Assembly: GCF_900104675.1 (NCBI RefSeq)
Contig: NZ_LT629944.1
Span: 890,199 to 954,198 of the forward strand
Source of the DNA: Angelakisella massiliensis
Lineage (GTDB): Bacteria > Bacillota > Clostridia > Oscillospirales > Ruminococcaceae
DNA: 64,000 bases
Reading direction: 5' to 3'
In this document: one piece after another, positions 25,283-34,032 of the stretch
Layout: each line of letters starts with the position of its first letter
Numbering within the stretch: the stretch's first letter is position 1
Program-made: the position numbers and the translations under genes
Notes under the pieces: generated by a model
Seen by the model: the letters and a program-made list of their open reading frames with translations, nothing else
Database searches by the model: none
What the model was told of the DNA's origin: nothing

Positions 25283-26569
25283 TCAGCCCAAAGTCAGCTG
25301 AATGTCCACCTTGTTCTCAAAGGAAGCCTTGATGGCGGAGAGAATGTCGCCGTGGCTGTCCTGGAGGCTCATGGTGGCAGCAGAGGTCACATCAGCCAGC
25401 ATCGCCTTCTCCTCATCGGTAAGGGCGTCATACTTAGCCTTGTCCTCAGCGTTCTCCAGGCCATCCTTCAAAGGCCGGCCATTGGAATCGGCGCAGTATT
25501 TGGCAAACCAATCCGCCACCTCATCCACAGTCTTGCCTACAAACAGCTGCTGGAACTTATCCATCTGGCTGCTCCAGGTGCCGGTGCCCATGACATAGTC
25601 GGCGCCGCGCTCTCTCTTGGTAGCCCAGGAAGCGATCTCAGCGTTGAAGTTGTCCTCGGTGTCCTCGGTCTTGCCGTCCACCTTGGCGTCGTGGTCGCTG
25701 TCCAGGTTATAGCCGCCCTGTCCGGGGAAGCCGCTGAAATGAGGCATGGAAGCGCCGTCGTAGTTGGGGGTGGAAACCTCCAGCTGGTCCACATAGATGG
25801 CGGCGATTTTGCCCTCAGCGTCAAAGAGGGTGGTGGCGTACACTTCATTGAAGCTGTAAACCTGGGTGCCGGTGTCATCCTTGCCGGGTCCGATACGGCC
25901 GCTGTTGGCCAGACCAAAACCAAAGCCGGAAGCGCTCTTTACATCCAGAGGCACGCGGTTTTCATAAGCGTTCTTGATGGCGGTGAGAATGTCGCCGTGG
26001 CTGTCCTGGAGGCTCATGGTGGCAGCGGAGGTCACATCAGCCAGCATTGCCTTCTCCTCATCGGTAAGGGCGTCATACTTGGCCTTGTCCTCAGCGTTCT
26101 CCAGACCATCCTTCAGAGGCCGGCCATTGGAATCAGCACAGTATTTGGCGAACCAATCCTCCACTTCCTCCACAGTCATACCCACAAACAGCTGCTGGAA
26201 CTTGTCCATCTGGCTGCTCCAGGTGCCGGTGCCCATGACATAGTCGGCGCCGCGCTCTCTCTTGGTGGTCCAGGAAGCGATCTCGGCGTTGAAGTTGTCC
26301 TCGGTGTCTTCGGTTTTGCCGTCCACCTTGGCGTCGTGGTCGCTGTCCAGATTATAGCCGCCCTGTCCGGGGAAGCCGCTGAAATGAGGCATGGAAGCGC
26401 CGTCGTAGTTGGGGGTGGAAACCTCCAGCTGGTCTACATACAGGTCCAGGATCTTGCCTTCGCCGTCAAAAAGCACATTGGCAAACACCTGGTTGAAGCT
26501 GTAAACCTGGGTATCGGTATCATCCTTGCCGGGTCCGATGCGTCCGCTGTTGGAAAGACCAAAGCCCAT
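25283..26569 (-). repeat. Tandem 645-bp coding duplication
   Basis: Two direct repeats inside the FMN-binding gene: about 25925-26569 and 25283-25924. They align in phase with few substitutions and no visible indels, so the duplication is recent or homogenised. Confidence 0.85.
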
Positions 26570-27001
26570 ATAAGCCTCGGCCGCTTCGATGACGGCGGGT
26601 GCCTCGGGCTCAGCGGGAGCCTCTTCCTCGGGCGCCGGATAGGCCGCAGGGTCCATGGCGTTCTTCACCGCGTAGATAATGGCTTCACTGGTGACGGTGG
26701 CGCCGGAAACCACTTCCACATCAGCGGAATTGGCCTCCACGATCTTGGCGGGGAGCTGCTCCAGCGCATTGGTGCCGATGCCGTTTGTTTCCTTTTCTCC
26801 CGCGGCCTCCACCGCCACGATCTTGTCACCCTCCATGGTGACAGTAACGGTGACCGGTCCGCCAAAGCCCTTGCCGGTACCTGTCAGAGTAGAGGCGGCG
26901 GCGCTTTCAGAGGCGGGCTGAGAGGAAGCGGCTGTTCCGCCGCAGGCTGCCAGACTGGCTACCATAGCGGCGCAAAGCAGAACTGTGAGAATTTTTTTCA
27001 T
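25283..27001 (-). CDS. FMN-binding domain lipoprotein with two tandem 215-residue repeats
   Basis: 572 residues from ATG 27001. The lipobox is SLAAC (Cys20). Residues about 44-117 form an FMN_bind domain with the flavin-attachment motif SGATVTS (Thr102/104), a type to which ApbE links FMN covalently. An acidic Pro/Glu linker (120-143) follows, then two near-identical repeats: 145-359 and 360-572, each starting GFGL.NSGRIGPGKDD and containing YVDQLEVSTPNYDG and ALTDEEKAMLADVTSAATMS. FMN_bind lipoproteins serve in extracellular electron transfer. The repeats resemble no family I can name; substrate or partner binding is a guess. Confidence 0.85.
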   Translation of the reverse strand: MKKILTVLLCAAMVASLAACGGTAASSQPASESAAASTLTGTGKGFGGPVTVTVTMEGDKIVAVEAAGEKETNGIGTNALEQLPAKIVEANSADVEVVSGATVTSEAIIYAVKNAMDPAAYPAPEEEAPAEPEAPAVIEAAEAYMGFGLSNSGRIGPGKDDTDTQVYSFNQVFANVLFDGEGKILDLYVDQLEVSTPNYDGASMPHFSGFPGQGGYNLDSDHDAKVDGKTEDTEDNFNAEIASWTTKRERGADYVMGTGTWSSQMDKFQQLFVGMTVEEVEDWFAKYCADSNGRPLKDGLENAEDKAKYDALTDEEKAMLADVTSAATMSLQDSHGDILTAIKNAYENRVPLDVKSASGFGFGLANSGRIGPGKDDTGTQVYSFNEVYATTLFDAEGKIAAIYVDQLEVSTPNYDGASMPHFSGFPGQGGYNLDSDHDAKVDGKTEDTEDNFNAEIASWATKRERGADYVMGTGTWSSQMDKFQQLFVGKTVDEVADWFAKYCADSNGRPLKDGLENAEDKAKYDALTDEEKAMLADVTSAATMSLQDSHGDILSAIKASFENKVDIQLTLG

Positions 27002-27245
27002 ACACGTCTCTCTTTCTTTTTCTTCAGCTTTTTTTCGTACCATCCCTTTCCTGAGACGGAAAAAAGACAACTTTATTTTATCAGCAGCAAAGTATGGTGT
27101 CAATACAATGTCCACCAAAGTACTCCATTTTTCTGAATTTGAGAGAAAACGTTCATTTTTGCGCCACAAATTCGTCAATATGACGGCATTTAAACTGATA
27201 AGCACGGTCTAACTGACAATTTTCACGGTGCTTGATAAAAATAAA

Positions 27246-27863
27246 TCATTCTTTTCCCATCGCTCCATCCACCGCCAGCGTCTCTTCCACCGGGGGAGTG
27301 AAGCGCAGGGAACAGCTGAAGTCTCCCTGTTTCCACAATACCAGCGCGCATCCCTCCTCATTTCCTTTCAGTGTCAGCGTCACCCCATCCCGCTCCACCT
27401 GCCAGATATGATCATAAAGGGTATAATCTCCGGAAATATCCTCTTCGCTTACCGCTTTGCGGTAGACGGCGGTCTGTTCCTCCCCCACATATCGCACCTG
27501 GGCCATCTCCCCATAGGCGGTATATTCCACCTGGGTGGGTGTAAAGGGCAATCCGGTTAAGGTCTCCACCGGAAATCCCACCAGCTCCTCCAGCTCCTGC
27601 TGTGTGGCTGCACTGACCATCTGGGGAGTAACCGTCACTGGTCCCGGCTCCACCGGCTGGCTCCATAACCCGGGCAGAAGCAGCGCTCCCGCCGCCATCA
27701 CCACCAGGCAGGCAGCCAAAGCCCCCCAGCGCCGAAATCCGCAAGCCCTGGAGGAGGCGGAAGATTCCATGGCTGCAAGTGCTCCCATGAGCACACGCTG
27801 TTCCATTTCTTCAGTGAGCCGCACCCGTTCCATGATCTCTTTATAGGCCTTCGTCAAAATCAT
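27246..27863 (-). CDS. Putative anti-sigma factor, membrane protein with DUF4367-like domain
   Basis: 205 residues. The cytoplasmic N-terminal part (about 1-45) precedes one membrane helix (WGALAACLVVMAAGALLLP). The extracellular part contains EELVGFPVETLTGLPF, QVRYVGEEQTAVYRKAVSEEDISGDY and a beta-rich end, like DUF4367 domains of Clostridia anti-sigma factors. The gene overlaps the upstream ECF sigma gene by 23 nt, the standard arrangement for a sigma/anti-sigma pair. The lipoprotein at 28495 shares the same SGEDISGDY-type core, which suggests related ligand binding. Confidence 0.75.
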   Translation of the reverse strand: MILTKAYKEIMERVRLTEEMEQRVLMGALAAMESSASSRACGFRRWGALAACLVVMAAGALLLPGLWSQPVEPGPVTVTPQMVSAATQQELEELVGFPVETLTGLPFTPTQVEYTAYGEMAQVRYVGEEQTAVYRKAVSEEDISGDYTLYDHIWQVERDGVTLTLKGNEEGCALVLWKQGDFSCSLRFTPPVEETLAVDGAMGKE

Positions 27864-28467
27864 ACGCCTCCTTCAGTATCCCGCGCAGCCGCTGCCTTCC
27901 CCGATAAAGGTCGGAACGAACCGTGGCGCCGCTGCGGCCCAGAATTTCAGCGATCTCCTGGGTGGAGTAGCCCTCCTGATAATACAGATGGATCACCTCC
28001 CGGTATTTGACCGGCAGCGCCTTGACCGCTTCCCACACGAAGGACAGATCCTCCCGCCCCTCCGATACCAGCTCTTCTGACAAAGGGTCGGCCGCCCTCA
28101 GACGGTTGTAGCGGATCCGGTTTTTGCTCAGGTTCGCCGCCACCCGCAGCAGCCACGCCTTTTCATGAGCCGGACTTTCCAGCTGCGGAGCGGCCTGGGG
28201 ATATCGGATCAAGGTATCCTGGACGATCTCCTCCGCGTCGCTGCTGTTATGAAGATAGGACCAGGCCAGACGCAAAATGCAGTCGCCATAGCTTTCAAGA
28301 AGCTCTCCCGCCCGGCGGTTCAGCTCCTGCCGGTCCGCCTGGGAACAAGGCTGCCTGTCCTCCGGCTTTTTCCCCCAGGCTTCCTGTATGCCGTTCCAAA
28401 ACCGGCACAGCCGCCGCAGCCACGGTATTCCGGCAGCAACCCCGGGCAAACAAATTTCCATTGGCAC
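27841..28467 (-). CDS. ECF-type RNA polymerase sigma factor
   Basis: 208 residues from GTG 28467 (GGGGAGG, six-base spacing). Sigma region 2 is DCILRLAWSYLHNSSDAEEIVQDTLIRY; region 4 is ALPVKYREVIHLYYQEGYSTQEIAEILGRSGATVRSDLYRGRQRL. It directs RNA polymerase to a small stress or envelope regulon. The N-terminal ~45 residues before region 2 are longer than usual. It overlaps its presumed anti-sigma gene and follows the DUF4367-like lipoprotein gene on the same strand. Confidence 0.9.
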   Translation of the reverse strand: MPMEICLPGVAAGIPWLRRLCRFWNGIQEAWGKKPEDRQPCSQADRQELNRRAGELLESYGDCILRLAWSYLHNSSDAEEIVQDTLIRYPQAAPQLESPAHEKAWLLRVAANLSKNRIRYNRLRAADPLSEELVSEGREDLSFVWEAVKALPVKYREVIHLYYQEGYSTQEIAEILGRSGATVRSDLYRGRQRLRGILKEAYDFDEGL

Positions 28468-28494
28468 TCATCGCCTCCCCACCTGTAAAATTAT

Positions 28495-28995
28495 TCAGGA
28501 AATCTCTTCAATCAGCGCCAGCAGCTGTTGCTGCTCCGCGCCATCGCTGACCGTGATGGAAAAGGACGCTTCTCCCTGGCTCCAAACAGCCACATAAACC
28601 AGATCGTCCTGTCCCCGAAGCGTTACCTCCCGCTCCCCTGCCATAACAGTTTGCTCCTGGGGGTATTGGTTGTAATCGCCGCTGATGTCCTCGCCGCTCA
28701 GAGCTTTTCTGATCCGCAGCTGCTGCTGTTCATCGGTGCAGATAACCTCCACCATCGTTCCCTCCTGGGCTCTGAAGGTTTCAGTCCCTTCCCAGGCCGA
28801 GGCCGGCACCGTCAGTTCAAATCCCACCAATGCCTCCGCCTCCTCCAGGGTCTCACAGTCCACAAAGGGATTGGGGATCTGGACATCCTGCTCCTCCTCT
28901 GATGAAGCCGGCTGCTGTGCCGCTGTACAAGCAGTCATATAGACCAGTGTTATTGCCAAAACCGCCAGTTTCATCCACCTGCTCCAAAATTTCAT
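28495..28995 (-). CDS. DUF4367-like lipoprotein
   Basis: 166 residues. The signal ends in VYMTAC. The mature chain holds EEAEALVGFELTVPAS, VEVICTDEQQQLRIRKALSGEDISGDY and a beta-strand end, parallel to the extracellular part of the anti-sigma protein at 27246. It stands 27 nt upstream of the ECF sigma gene, so sigma, anti-sigma and this exported protein form one operon. It may modulate signal sensing by the anti-sigma factor (inference). Confidence 0.72.
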   Translation of the reverse strand: MKFWSRWMKLAVLAITLVYMTACTAAQQPASSEEEQDVQIPNPFVDCETLEEAEALVGFELTVPASAWEGTETFRAQEGTMVEVICTDEQQQLRIRKALSGEDISGDYNQYPQEQTVMAGEREVTLRGQDDLVYVAVWSQGEASFSITVSDGAEQQQLLALIEEIS

Positions 28996-29104
28996 GATCC
29001 AGTCATCCTTTCAGTATAAAGTATGTATCGGTCTCAAAGACCCTTTCGCCTTTGATACAACTGAGAATGGATGATTGTTGTAGCCGGAAAAATTTTTTAA
29101 GCAG

Positions 29105-29137
29105 AAAAGCCTGGAAGCCGGTAAACGGCCTCCAGGC
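29105..29137 (-). terminator. Terminator of the hydrogenase gene
   Basis: The stem gcctgga.gccg / cggc.tccaggc is followed on the minus strand by ttttctg, 28 nt after the hydrogenase stop. Confidence 0.7.
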
Positions 29138-29165
29138 TCCGAAGCGCTGAAGAATAAAGGCGTTC

Positions 29166-30674
29166 TCAGTCGTTGAGCAGGCTGAGGGTAATATCATATT
29201 TGGAATCCATGGCATTCTTATCTTTGGCCTGGTTCTTGTATTTTGCCACAGCGGCAGCAGCCTTCTCCACCGGCTGCAGGGTTCCCGCTCCGGCCACGCA
29301 TCCGCCGGGACAAGCCATGCCTTCCAGCAGATATCCGTTGTATTTTCCCGCTTTGGCCATCATCAGCAGCTTTTTGCAGTCCTGGAGGCCCTGGGCGCTG
29401 GCTACCTTTACCTCACGGTCAGGGTCCATCCGCTTGACGGCGTCCACCACGGCCTGGGCCACACCGCCGCTGACGGCAAAGCCCCGCCCCGCGGCGGTGG
29501 CATCCTCCTGCAGCTCGCTGTCAGCCAGCTGGTCAAAGTCCACATTTTTTGCCTCGAACATACCCATCAGTTCCTCAAAGGTGAGGACAAAGTCCACATC
29601 ACTGCGGATGGTGCGGCGGCTGGCCTCCAGCTTTTTGGAGGAGCAGGGGCCCACAAAGGCGATCTTGCAGCCGGGATGCTCCTTTTTCTGCAGACGGGCG
29701 GTGAGCACCATGGGGGTCATGGCCATGGAAATATAGGGGGCCAGGGTGGGGAACAGCTTCTTTGCCATCACCGACCAGGAAGGGCAGCAGGATGTAGCCA
29801 TAAAGGGCTGCTCTGCAGGCACCGCCCGCATAAAGTCCTTGGCCTCCTCAATGGTGCACAGATCGGCGCCGATGGCCACCTCCACCACCTGGTCAAAGCC
29901 CAGCTGCTTCATGGCGTTGCTGAACTTTTCAGGGGTCATCTTGGGGCCGAACTGCCCCACAAAGGCGGGAGCCACAATGGCGATGACCCGGTCTCCCCGC
30001 TTGATGGAATGGATCAGCTGGAAGATCTGGCCCTTATCGGAAATGGCGCCGAAGGGGCAGTTGACGATACACTGGCCGCAGGAAACACACTTGTCATAAT
30101 CAATGGTGGCCTTTCCCTGGTCATCGCTGCTGATGGCGTCCATACCGCAGGAACGGGCGCAGGGGCGCTCCACCTTGATGATGGCATGATAGGGGCAGAC
30201 ATTTTCGCACCGGCCGCACTTGATGCACTTGCTCTGGTCGATGACCGACTTGCCGTGCTGGATGGAAATGGCTCCCTTGGGGCAGACCTCCTTGCAGGGG
30301 TTGGCCAGACAGCCCTGACAGACATCGGTGACATGATAATGTTTTTCCGGACAGCCGTTGCAGGCGAATTTGATGATGTTCACCAGGGGCGGATCATAAT
30401 ATTTTTCCGCCACGGCGCTGGCGTCAATGCCCATGGACAGAGGGGCGTGTTCATCCATGGGGCGCAGGGGCAGGCCGATGGCAAGGCGCAGCCGCTCCCC
30501 TACAATAGCCCGTTCCAAAAAGATGGAATCCCGGTATTTGGCGATCTCACCGGGGACAATTTTGTAGGGCAGCTCCTCAATACGGGAGTAGTCTCCCCCC
30601 TCGTAGGCCAGCCGCGCCACCTCGGTAAATACCTTGCGGCGGATGTCGGTCACGGAAGAATAAATACCTCTCAT
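29166..30674 (-). CDS. [FeFe]-hydrogenase, group B, with ferredoxin-type N-terminus
   Basis: 502 residues from ATG 30674 (AAAAGGAGAGGC site). The N-terminal region has Cys clusters (CNGCPEKHYHVTDVCQGCLANPCKEVCP), then 4Fe-4S motifs CIKCGRCENVCPYHAI and CVSCGQCIVNCPFGAI. The H-cluster domain carries TSCCPSW (L1), VGPCSSKKLEA (L2) and GMACPGGCVAGAGTL (L3); all cysteine ligands of the active-site cluster are there. This layout is the group B (monomeric) class common in gut Clostridia, whose in vivo direction is not settled. It presumably exchanges electrons with ferredoxin in the cytoplasm. Maturases HydEFG are not in this window. Confidence 0.92.
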   Translation of the reverse strand: MRGIYSSVTDIRRKVFTEVARLAYEGGDYSRIEELPYKIVPGEIAKYRDSIFLERAIVGERLRLAIGLPLRPMDEHAPLSMGIDASAVAEKYYDPPLVNIIKFACNGCPEKHYHVTDVCQGCLANPCKEVCPKGAISIQHGKSVIDQSKCIKCGRCENVCPYHAIIKVERPCARSCGMDAISSDDQGKATIDYDKCVSCGQCIVNCPFGAISDKGQIFQLIHSIKRGDRVIAIVAPAFVGQFGPKMTPEKFSNAMKQLGFDQVVEVAIGADLCTIEEAKDFMRAVPAEQPFMATSCCPSWSVMAKKLFPTLAPYISMAMTPMVLTARLQKKEHPGCKIAFVGPCSSKKLEASRRTIRSDVDFVLTFEELMGMFEAKNVDFDQLADSELQEDATAAGRGFAVSGGVAQAVVDAVKRMDPDREVKVASAQGLQDCKKLLMMAKAGKYNGYLLEGMACPGGCVAGAGTLQPVEKAAAAVAKYKNQAKDKNAMDSKYDITLSLLND

Positions 30675-30800
30675 ATGCCTCTCCTTTTTTGGGGGACCTT
30701 TCGGGAGGGCGCCTTCTTGAAGAAAAGGCGGCGGCAGCGCCGCTGACCTCACCAAACCGGTCCTTGTATGGATGGTGTAACAGGTTCATGTTTCTTCTTC

Positions 30801-30830
30801 ATTATTCCCGATAAAGGGCCATTTTGTCAA
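30801..30830 (-). promoter_or_regulatory. Putative promoter of the hydrogenase gene
   Basis: On the minus strand TTGACA (30830-30825), 18 nt, AATAAT (30806-30801), about 125 nt before the start codon. Confidence 0.5.
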
Positions 30831-31022
30831 TGGAAGAATGAAGCTTTGGCACATCAAATATTATTTTTTGGCGGAAGCGGCGGCAAACCCTCCTTTCCGG
30901 GGAAAAAATGTAGCAAACTTCCCGCCTCACACCTGCGGGCGGAAGCTGTCGAAACAGAACGGGAGCTGTCCTTTTCCATGGAGAAAGTCAATCTTTTCCC
31001 TGAAAATGACCGGCTGGCCGCA

Positions 31023-31051
31023 TTGATAAAGGGGGCGGCATATGGTACAAT
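31023..31051 (+). promoter_or_regulatory. Promoter of the HD-domain gene and pts operon
   Basis: TTGATA (31023-31028), 17 nt, TACAAT (31046-31051). This fixes the HD gene start at ATG 31089 rather than the far longer upstream frame. Confidence 0.65.
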
Positions 31052-31088
31052 GTTGCTGACAGAAAATTTGGAAAGGTCGCTGAAAAAT

Positions 31089-31658
31089 ATGAAGCCTGAT
31101 CGGGATTTTGCCTGGAAACTCTTCCGTGAATATAATGAAAGCGAATCTCTGGTCCACCATGGCCTGGCGGTGGAAGGCGTGATGCGTCACTTCGCCGTAC
31201 TCTTTGGGGAGGACCCGGACAAGTGGGGGGTCATTGGCCTGCTTCATGATCTGGACTATGAAAAGTATCCTGAGGAGCACTGCACCAAGGTGCGGGAGAT
31301 CCTGACGGAACAGGGCGTGGACGAGGAATATATCCACGCCATTGCCAGCCACGGCTGGGGCCTGTGCTCCGACGTGGAACCGGTGGAGCGGATGGAAAAG
31401 GTCCTTTACGCCACCGACGAGCTGACGGGGCTGATCACCGCCGCGGCGCTGATGCGTCCTTCCCACAGCGTGATGGACCTGGAGCTGAAATCCGTTAAGA
31501 AAAAATTCAAGGATAAGCGCTTTGCCGCCGGTGTGGACCGGGATGTGATCACCAAAGGCGCCGAAATGGTAGGGATGCCGCTGGACGATCTGATTCAGGA
31601 AACCATCCTGGGGATGCGTGAAGTGGCCGACAGCATCGGTTTGGCAATGGCGGAGTAA
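31089..31658 (+). CDS. HD-domain hydrolase
   Basis: 189 residues from ATG 31089, behind a promoter and GGAAAGG. The HD metal motifs are LVHHGLAVEGVMRHFA (first His), GLLHDLDYEKYPEEHC (HD pair), HAIASHGWG (His) and YATDELTGLITAAALM (last Asp). Small HDIG-type proteins of this kind hydrolyse phosphate esters or nucleotides; the substrate is unknown. It lies 26 nt upstream of ptsI on the same strand and may be cotranscribed. Confidence 0.85.
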   Translation: MKPDRDFAWKLFREYNESESLVHHGLAVEGVMRHFAVLFGEDPDKWGVIGLLHDLDYEKYPEEHCTKVREILTEQGVDEEYIHAIASHGWGLCSDVEPVERMEKVLYATDELTGLITAAALMRPSHSVMDLELKSVKKKFKDKRFAAGVDRDVITKGAEMVGMPLDDLIQETILGMREVADSIGLAMAE

Positions 31659-31684
31659 GAGTATCCCGCAAAAAAGGGGGGATT

Positions 31685-33412
31685 ATGATGGCGGAGGTTT
31701 TCTGCGGTGTCGCCGCTTCCCCGGGGTATGCCCTGGGACCTGCGTTTCACTATGTCCCCTATGAACCGTCGGTGTCTCCCAGCATCATTGAGAACCGGCA
31801 ATCTCAGGAGAATATCGGGTATTACAGCGCCGCCCGGGAAGCTGCCCGGGAAGAGCTGGAGACCCTGCGCCGCCGTGTGGACAAATCGGATCCGGAGCGG
31901 GGCAAAATTCTGGCGGCTCATCAAAGTATCCTGATGGACGCTGTATTGGATGAGGAGATCCGGGACAGGGTTCTCTCCGACCTGTGGGGGGCGGACTGGG
32001 CCATATGGGAAAGCTACGGGGCTTATATCCGCCGGATGGAAGGCGCCAGCGATCCCCTGCTTCGTGAGCGGGCGGCGGACCTTCGGGATGTCCGTGACCG
32101 GCTTCTCCGGTGCCTGGAGGGTCAGCCCTCCAAAGAGCTTTCCCTGATGGATACGCCGGTGGTGCTGGTCACCCGGGATCTGCGCCCCTCCGACGCCGCT
32201 GTGTTGGATCGGCAGAAGGTGCTGGCCATCATTACCGAAACCGGCGGAGCCACCTGTCACAGCGCTATTCTGGCCCGGTGCAGCGGCATTCCGGCAGTGC
32301 TTGGGGTGGAAAACGCCCTGGCCCTGCTCCCTGCGGGGGAGGAGGTGCTGGTGGACGGAACTGAGGGCCGGGTGGTACTACAGCCGGACGAAAGCCAGCG
32401 GGAAGAATTCCGCCGCAGCCAGCGTCTGTTTGCCAGCCGGGTCCAGGAAAACGCCCGTTTTCTGGCTTTTCCCGCCATCACCGCTGATGGTGAGCGGGTG
32501 AAGATCCACCTGAATTTGGGAACGGGACAGCTGAAGCCGCCGGAAGTCAACCATGTGGATGGGGCGGGGCTGCTGCGCACCGAGTTTCTTTATCTGGAAC
32601 GGGAGGATTTGCCGTCGGAGGAGGAGCAGCTGTCGGCCTACCGCCAGGTGCTGGAGGCCTTCGGGGGCAAGGAAGTGACCGTGCGCACGCTGGACATTGG
32701 CGGCGACAAACAGCTGCCCTATCTGGAACTGCCCCGGGAAGAAAATCCTTTTTTGGGCAGCCGTGCCCTTCGTCTCTGCTTTGATCATCCCGATCTGCTC
32801 AAAACCCAGCTGCGGGCCTGTCTGCGGGCGGGGGTATATGGATCACTGAGGCTGATGTTCCCCATGGTGTCGGGCGTGGATGATCTGCGCCGGGCCAAAC
32901 GGATGCTCACTCAGTGCCGTCTGGAGCTGGAGCGGGAAGGGATCGCCTGCGCTGAGGATTTTCCCGTGGGTATCATGGTGGAAATCCCCTCTGCCGCCAT
33001 CATGGCCGATCTCATCGCGGAAGAAGCGGATTTTGCCAGCATCGGCACCAACGATCTGACTCAATATGTTCTGGCGGCGGACCGGATGAACCCGGCAGTG
33101 CGCCAATATTATCGTCCTTTCCATCCAGCGGTGCTGCGGCTCATCGCTCAGGTGTCCCGCAGCTTTGGAAAAAAGGGAAAACCGGTATGTGTCTGCGGAG
33201 AGATGGCGGGCGATCCCCTGGGCGCCGCCGTACTGGTGGGGTTGGATATCCGTCAGCTTTCCATGAACTCCGCGTCAGTGGCCCCGGTAAAAAGGGCTCT
33301 GTCCCTGCTGGATACCCGGGATGCCCGGGAGGCTGCCCAGGCGGTGTGTTCCATGGCCACCGGTGAGGAAGCGGAGCTTTATCTCCGCAAGCGCTTCGCT
33401 TACCTTCTATAA
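31685..33412 (+). CDS. ptsI: Phosphoenolpyruvate-protein phosphotransferase (PTS Enzyme I)
   Basis: 575 residues, standard Enzyme I length. It has an N-terminal HPr-binding domain, the phospho-histidine motif ITETGGATCHSAILAR (His202), a central hinge and the PEP-binding TIM barrel with GLLRTEFLYLERE, LDIGGDKQLPYL, FPMVSGVDDLRRAK and ASIGTNDLTQYVLAADR. It transfers phosphate from PEP to HPr. ptsH follows after 101 nt. The usual Thr/Ser before the active His is Cys here, a minor variation. Confidence 0.95.
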   Translation: MMAEVFCGVAASPGYALGPAFHYVPYEPSVSPSIIENRQSQENIGYYSAAREAAREELETLRRRVDKSDPERGKILAAHQSILMDAVLDEEIRDRVLSDLWGADWAIWESYGAYIRRMEGASDPLLRERAADLRDVRDRLLRCLEGQPSKELSLMDTPVVLVTRDLRPSDAAVLDRQKVLAIITETGGATCHSAILARCSGIPAVLGVENALALLPAGEEVLVDGTEGRVVLQPDESQREEFRRSQRLFASRVQENARFLAFPAITADGERVKIHLNLGTGQLKPPEVNHVDGAGLLRTEFLYLEREDLPSEEEQLSAYRQVLEAFGGKEVTVRTLDIGGDKQLPYLELPREENPFLGSRALRLCFDHPDLLKTQLRACLRAGVYGSLRLMFPMVSGVDDLRRAKRMLTQCRLELEREGIACAEDFPVGIMVEIPSAAIMADLIAEEADFASIGTNDLTQYVLAADRMNPAVRQYYRPFHPAVLRLIAQVSRSFGKKGKPVCVCGEMAGDPLGAAVLVGLDIRQLSMNSASVAPVKRALSLLDTRDAREAAQAVCSMATGEEAELYLRKRFAYLL

Positions 33413-33513
33413 AGGGACGCGCATTGTTATTGTCAACGAGCGAAAGCAGTTTCGCTGCCAAATTTATACCGTTTTGCGCCTGACCGCGCAGAACACATCA
33501 GGAGGTTACGTTT

Positions 33514-33789
33514 ATGTACAGCAGAAAAACCACTATTCGCAACAAGACGGGTCTCCATGCCCGTCCCGCTTCTGATTTTATCGGATGCGCAAGCAAGTTC
33601 AAATCCAAGATCGTCATCAAAAAGCTCTCTGACGAAGAGGAGGCCAACGCCAAGTCTATCGTTATGCTGCTGGCTCTGGGCCTGGGCGAAGGAGAAGAGA
33701 TCGAGATCTACGCCAAGGGCGAGGATGAAGTCGAGGCGGTTGATACCCTCATCGATCTGGTGGATTCCAAATTTGGAGAGGACAAATAA
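33514..33789 (+). CDS. ptsH: Phosphocarrier protein HPr
   Basis: 91 residues with CAGGAGG before the ATG. GLHARPASDF holds the phospho-carrier His15, and NAKSIVMLLAL includes Ser48, the counterpart of the Ser46 regulatory site phosphorylated by HPr kinase in Firmicutes. The intact His separates it from Crh. It receives phosphate from Enzyme I encoded just upstream. Confidence 0.95.
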   Translation: MYSRKTTIRNKTGLHARPASDFIGCASKFKSKIVIKKLSDEEEANAKSIVMLLALGLGEGEEIEIYAKGEDEVEAVDTLIDLVDSKFGEDK

Positions 33790-33883
33790 GCTTCCTGCCC
33801 AAGCGGCTTACAGCTGCTGATGAGGAGAACTTTGTTTGAATTTTCATCCCTGATGATACGGGCCTGAAAAAAGTGACACAAGC

Positions 33884-33927
33884 AAAAGGGGCACAGTATT
33901 TCCGAAAGGAAATACTGTGCCCCTTTT
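33884..33927. terminator. Strong bidirectional terminator after ptsH
   Basis: A perfect 20-bp stem (aaaaggggcacagtatttcc / its complement) with a gaaa loop, ending in tttt on both strands. Confidence 0.92.
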
Positions 33928-34032
33928 AATCATATGCCGCACACCGGAGCCTTGTCAAAACAACAGCAGCCGGTTTCCTGGGGAGGGTAAAAAAAATCCC
34001 AACCGGGCAGCAGCATCCGGGTCAAAGGCGGG

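Noticed and set aside
25244-27136. 630-codon ORF opposite the FMN-binding gene
   Set aside because: Mirror of the lipoprotein gene with its tandem repeat; the real strand has lipobox, FMN motif and start site.
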